A stretch of DNA of 64,000 bases from positions 8,432,001-8,496,000 of the forward strand of contig NZ_CP108032.1 of assembly GCF_036169555.1 (NCBI RefSeq). Reading direction: 5' to 3'. The position numbers and the translations under genes were made by a program. Every line of letters begins with the position of its first letter. Positions within the stretch are counted from its first letter, which is position 1. The DNA is from Streptomyces sp. NBC_00306 (GTDB lineage: Bacteria; Actinomycetota; Actinomycetes; Streptomycetales; Streptomycetaceae). This document shows positions 61,826-64,000 of this stretch, one piece after another. Below the pieces are notes generated by a model. That model searched no databases and was not told the origin of the DNA. It was given only the letters and a program-made list of their open reading frames with translations.

Positions 61826-61854
61826 GCACTTAAAGACGTGATTCCGGAGTGATG

Positions 61855-62511
61855 TCAGGCCAGCACAACGCGCTTTGACCTGCGCGTCTGCGGCTGTGTC
61901 TGCGGATGGTCGCGCTCCTGCCCGGCCCGGATGAGTGTCTGTTCGGCCTTCACCTGCTGGTGCATCCGTTGCGCCCACACGCGTACTTCCTCGGCGAGCT
62001 CGCACAGAGCGGCCGTGCGTCCGCTCGGGTCGCTGCGCCGCCGGTCGCTCAACCGCTGGGCCTCGGCGGCGACTTCGGTGTGGGTGTGGGCGATGACTGC
62101 GTATGCGCCGTGGCGGCGGGTGATCCGGCTCCACGCACAGCGGCCGGTTTCCTGCTCCAGCACCATGAGGGAGCAGCGGGGCCAGCGCTCATTCCCCTGG
62201 GCGGGCTCGGTGTGCAGATCGATGAGGCAGGACACCCGGCCGTCGTGCAACGGGTCGTAGTCGTAGAGGGCTTGGGGAAAGGGGATCGGCGCGCCGGAGA
62301 GTTCGGCGAGGTGCGCGGCGAATCCGTCCACGGTGGGCGCGGCCTGGCGGCGGTGCAGCCGGATGAGGTGGGCGGCGACGGTCGGCAGCTGCCAGGCGGG
62401 CGAACCGGACGGCGCGGCGGGCATCGACCACGAACGGCGGTGCGTTCCCGCAGCGTCGGTGACCGACAGGCGCAGAACCAGCAGGGCGGGGGACTGAATG
62501 CGGACATGCAT
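61855..62511 (-). CDS. Unknown accessory protein
   Basis: A 218-aa protein from ATG 62511. A first half with SPALLVLRLSVTDAAGTHRR, AAHLIRLHRRQAAPTVDGFA and a C-terminal arginine-rich tail. No domain recognised. It lies between the 61752 and 62948 genes, each of which has its own leader. Confidence 0.55.
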   Translation of the reverse strand: MHVRIQSPALLVLRLSVTDAAGTHRRSWSMPAAPSGSPAWQLPTVAAHLIRLHRRQAAPTVDGFAAHLAELSGAPIPFPQALYDYDPLHDGRVSCLIDLHTEPAQGNERWPRCSLMVLEQETGRCAWSRITRRHGAYAVIAHTHTEVAAEAQRLSDRRRSDPSGRTAALCELAEEVRVWAQRMHQQVKAEQTLIRAGQERDHPQTQPQTRRSKRVVLA

Positions 62512-62581
62512 GGGCGGGCCTCCGGGTGGCGGGGGAGAGTGGGTCGGCCGGCCGCGCGGGCGCGGCGGGCAAGGGGGGAGC

Positions 62582-62605
62582 GGTCGGGGCCCGTGGGCCC
62601 CGACC
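62582..62605 (-). terminator. Hairpin after the 62616 gene
   Basis: GGTCGGGGCC pairs with GGCCCCGACC around CGTG, just beyond the stop. Confidence 0.5.
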
Positions 62606-62615
62606 TGTCCGCGCT

Positions 62616-62948
62616 CTACTGGTCGTAGCGGCTGAGCGCGGTGGCGAGCGGCACCAGATCGGCGCGGCCCTCGCGCTCCAGCGCACGGGCGGTGCTCGTC
62701 TGCGCGGCGCGCTGCAAAGCGGCTCCGCTGTGCCCGGCGTTGCGGGCGTCCAGATATCCCAGGGCCAGAGCTGCAAAGAACGCGTCGGGCAGGGAGGTGA
62801 AGAACTCTTCCGGGTCGCGGTCCTGGTCCCGGGCCATGAGGGCCAGCCGGTTCATGGCCGGTGCGAGTGCCTCGGTCAAGTCGTCTTCCGTGATGCCGTA
62901 CGCGGTCAATGTCGCGCGGTCCTGCTCCTGCTGCGGGGTGTGCGTCAT
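62616..62948 (-). CDS. Small helical protein, unknown
   Basis: A 110-aa all-helical protein (ATLTAYGITEDDLTEALAPA, EEFFTSLPDAFFAALALGYL). ATG 62948 lies about 37 bases after the hairpin module 62985-63050. No family recognised. Confidence 0.6.
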   Translation of the reverse strand: MTHTPQQEQDRATLTAYGITEDDLTEALAPAMNRLALMARDQDRDPEEFFTSLPDAFFAALALGYLDARNAGHSGAALQRAAQTSTARALEREGRADLVPLATALSRYDQ

Positions 62949-62984
62949 GCTCGGGTCCTTTCGCTGGAGGGCGGGCCTGGGGTC

Positions 62985-63050
62985 GTTCGGGGGCCAACCC
63001 GGACTGTCTGACGTCAATAATTCTACCGCGATTGCATGTATTCGGTGGGG
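62985..63050 (-). promoter_or_regulatory. Promoter-leader module with UUGGCC hairpin
   Basis: CCCCACC box (63044-63050), 18 bases, TAGAAT (63020-63025), then hairpin GTCCGGG/CCCGAAC, which contains one mismatch, with loop UUGGCC (62985-63004). Confidence 0.65.
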
Positions 63051-63235
63051 CTCTCCTGCTCTCGTGAGGGGCGTTCCGCGGGGGCCGCTATGCTGGGAAT
63101 TCGTCACAACTCCTTCGCGGATCCGGTCTCCGGGTTCTCGCTGGGTTGTGGTCTGGGAAAGGCCCGGTGGGTGAGGCCAACCGCGCAAGCGGTCCGCTTC
63201 GGCGGACATCCACCGGGCCGCCACACATACGCGAA

Positions 63236-63267
63236 TGGGGCGTACGCGGTGACCCGCGTACGCCCCA
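63236..63267 (-). terminator. 13-bp hairpin after the 63302 gene
   Basis: TGGGGCGTACGCG pairs with CGCGTACGCCCCA around GTGACC, and the plus-strand side continues CTTTCTT. It lies between the 62949 leader region and the DUF3085-like gene. Confidence 0.6.
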
Positions 63268-63301
63268 CTTTCTTGCCACGTGCACGCGGCCGGTGCGGTT
63301 G

Positions 63302-63745
63302 CTACCGCGTGTGGACGGTGTCCGTGCGGATGGCGAACCGTTGTTGATCGGTGCTGATCTCCAGCACCAGCCATGCGTGACCGGCCTGGTGGGCGGTGCG
63401 CAGGATGTCGAGGAGCGGCGTTTCGTCGGCGCCGCCGCTGTCGTCGCACAATGCGATGCGCTCGACGAAGTCGTCTGCGCCACAGACGGAGCGGGCATCG
63501 GTTCCGCGGCCCCATCCGGCGGCGTACGCGATCGTGCGGTCTCGGATTTCCTGGCTGGTGCCTTCGGGTTGCGTTCCGTTGCTCATGAGGTAGGTGCCAT
63601 CGTCCTTGACCCACCACAGTGCCGGGGTGGGGTCGGTCTCTTGGTAGGTGGCGCGGTGTTCGGTGGCGGCTGCGGCGTGCTCGGCTGCGGCGAGTACGGC
63701 GGCCAGACGAAAGTGGAGGCGGGCACCAACGACGAATTCGGACAT
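63302..63745 (-). CDS. DUF3085-like accessory protein
   Basis: A 147-aa protein: PALWWVKDDGTYLMSNGTQP, then a helical AAGWGRGTDARSVCGADDFV. This resembles the DUF3085 proteins of Streptomyces plasmids. ATG 63745; a leader hairpin variant (63791-63809) precedes it. Function unknown. Confidence 0.65.
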   Translation of the reverse strand: MSEFVVGARLHFRLAAVLAAAEHAAAATEHRATYQETDPTPALWWVKDDGTYLMSNGTQPEGTSQEIRDRTIAYAAGWGRGTDARSVCGADDFVERIALCDDSGGADETPLLDILRTAHQAGHAWLVLEISTDQQRFAIRTDTVHTR

Positions 63746-63790
63746 GCGTCGCTCCCTCGGTCGGGACTGCGGGGTGTGGGCTGGGTGCCG

Positions 63791-63809
63791 CTCGGGTGCC
63801 AATCCCGGG
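63791..63809 (-). promoter_or_regulatory. Leader hairpin variant upstream of the DUF3085-like gene
   Basis: Stem CTCGGG/CCCGGG (one wobble) around a loop ATTGGCA in the minus RNA, keeping the UUGGC core. It lies about 46 bases before the start. Confidence 0.45.
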
Positions 63810-63849
63810 CGGCGGGTCCTCGGCCGGCGGGGGTCGCTCGGCTGAGAGG

Positions 63850-63881
63850 GGGCGGGGGCCGGTTGTCCGGCCCCGCCCGGG
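63850..63881 (-). terminator. GC-rich hairpin after the right-edge gene
   Basis: A bulged stem GGCGGGGGCCGG with CCGGCCCCGCC around TTGT, ten bases after the partial gene. Confidence 0.5.
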
Positions 63882-63890
63882 GTGTGGCCG

Positions 63891-64000
63891 CTACTCCTGC
63901 GTGCTCTTCTCGGCCGCCGTGTTCTCGGCCTGGGCGGCCTGCGGCTCGTCCGGGGTCTCTCCGGGCTCCTGCGCGGCCTCCTGCGGCTCGTCCGGGACGG
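63891..64000 (-). CDS. C-terminus of a protein cut by the right edge
   Basis: The frame VPDEPQEAAQEPGETPDEPQ, then AAQAENTAAEKSTQE ends at TAG 63891. The acidic, proline/glutamate-rich tail with a repeated PDEPQ is typical of C-terminal linkers in plasmid ParB-like or other regulatory proteins. The rest lies outside the window, so no function is assigned. Confidence 0.6.
   Translation of the reverse strand, partial: VPDEPQEAAQEPGETPDEPQAAQAENTAAEKSTQE

Overview
The window is high-GC DNA with actinobacterial −10 boxes, AGGAGG-type ribosome sites and dense ATGA/GTGA stop-start overlaps. Its protein families (DUF5999, XRE/DUF5753, HATPase plus TPR regulators, actinobacterial-type T4SS, Tad genes with SAF and LysM/BTAD proteins) point to Streptomyces or a close relative. 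No ribosomal, tRNA or core-metabolism genes were recognised, while conjugation genes, plasmid/phage-type genes, pseudogenes and an insertion-sequence remnant are present. It is most likely part of a large, probably linear, conjugative plasmid or an integrative element.

Layout. (1) 1-3.8 kb, plus strand: a compact coupled operon with a PLP aminotransferase (cut by the left edge), a 57-aa protein, a Tzs/FasD-type isopentenyltransferase, a LOG phosphoribohydrolase, a cytochrome P450 and a 50-aa ORF. Three genes match the core logic of the Rhodococcus fas cytokinin pathway. (2) 4-7 kb: a CoiA-like protein, a zinc/HTH protein and a broken nucleotide-sugar dehydrogenase. (3) 7-18.6 kb: a B12-type radical SAM enzyme, a thymidylate-kinase-like protein and a Nudix hydrolase, coupled by stop-start overlaps and preceded by an HhH-GPD DNA glycosylase and a cupin-like gene. 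Next come a decayed tandem paralogue pair around DUF5999, a HATPase regulator divergent from a TPR regulator, an epimerase and a pentapeptide-repeat protein. (4) 18.9-32.3 kb: a Tad/Flp pilus locus with a LysM-BTAD giant protein. Its upstream end has been duplicated, fused and interrupted by an IS5-type transposase remnant and a low-GC lipoprotein. (5) 32.6-46.8 kb: an XRE regulator, then a ten-gene overlapping operon for an actinobacterial type IV secretion system, ending in a replication-relaxation protein. The region upstream of it (46.86-47.19 kb) holds a dense array of CTCACCG repeats. (6) 47.6-64 kb: accessory genes such as a CHAT protease-like protein coupled to an 82-aa ORF, a truncated and frameshifted C5 methyltransferase, DprA-, Gp88-, DUF932- and DUF3085-like proteins, and many unknowns. 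Most genes here appear to be transcribed singly and are followed by strong hairpins.

How the parts work together. The T4SS would carry DNA transfer and the Tad system may build a surface pilus. In block 6, at least four genes share a promoter-leader module: a CCCCACC-like box, TAGAAT, then a hairpin at the predicted mRNA 5' end with constant loop UUGGCC and a stem whose sequence changes in compensating fashion. Three further leaders carry the hairpin or a variant without the promoter. The most novel-looking items are this leader module, the radical SAM/kinase/Nudix/glycosylase cassette, the cytokinin-type operon with its aminotransferase, and the repeat array upstream of the T4SS operon. All functional calls come from reading the sequence; no database search was run.
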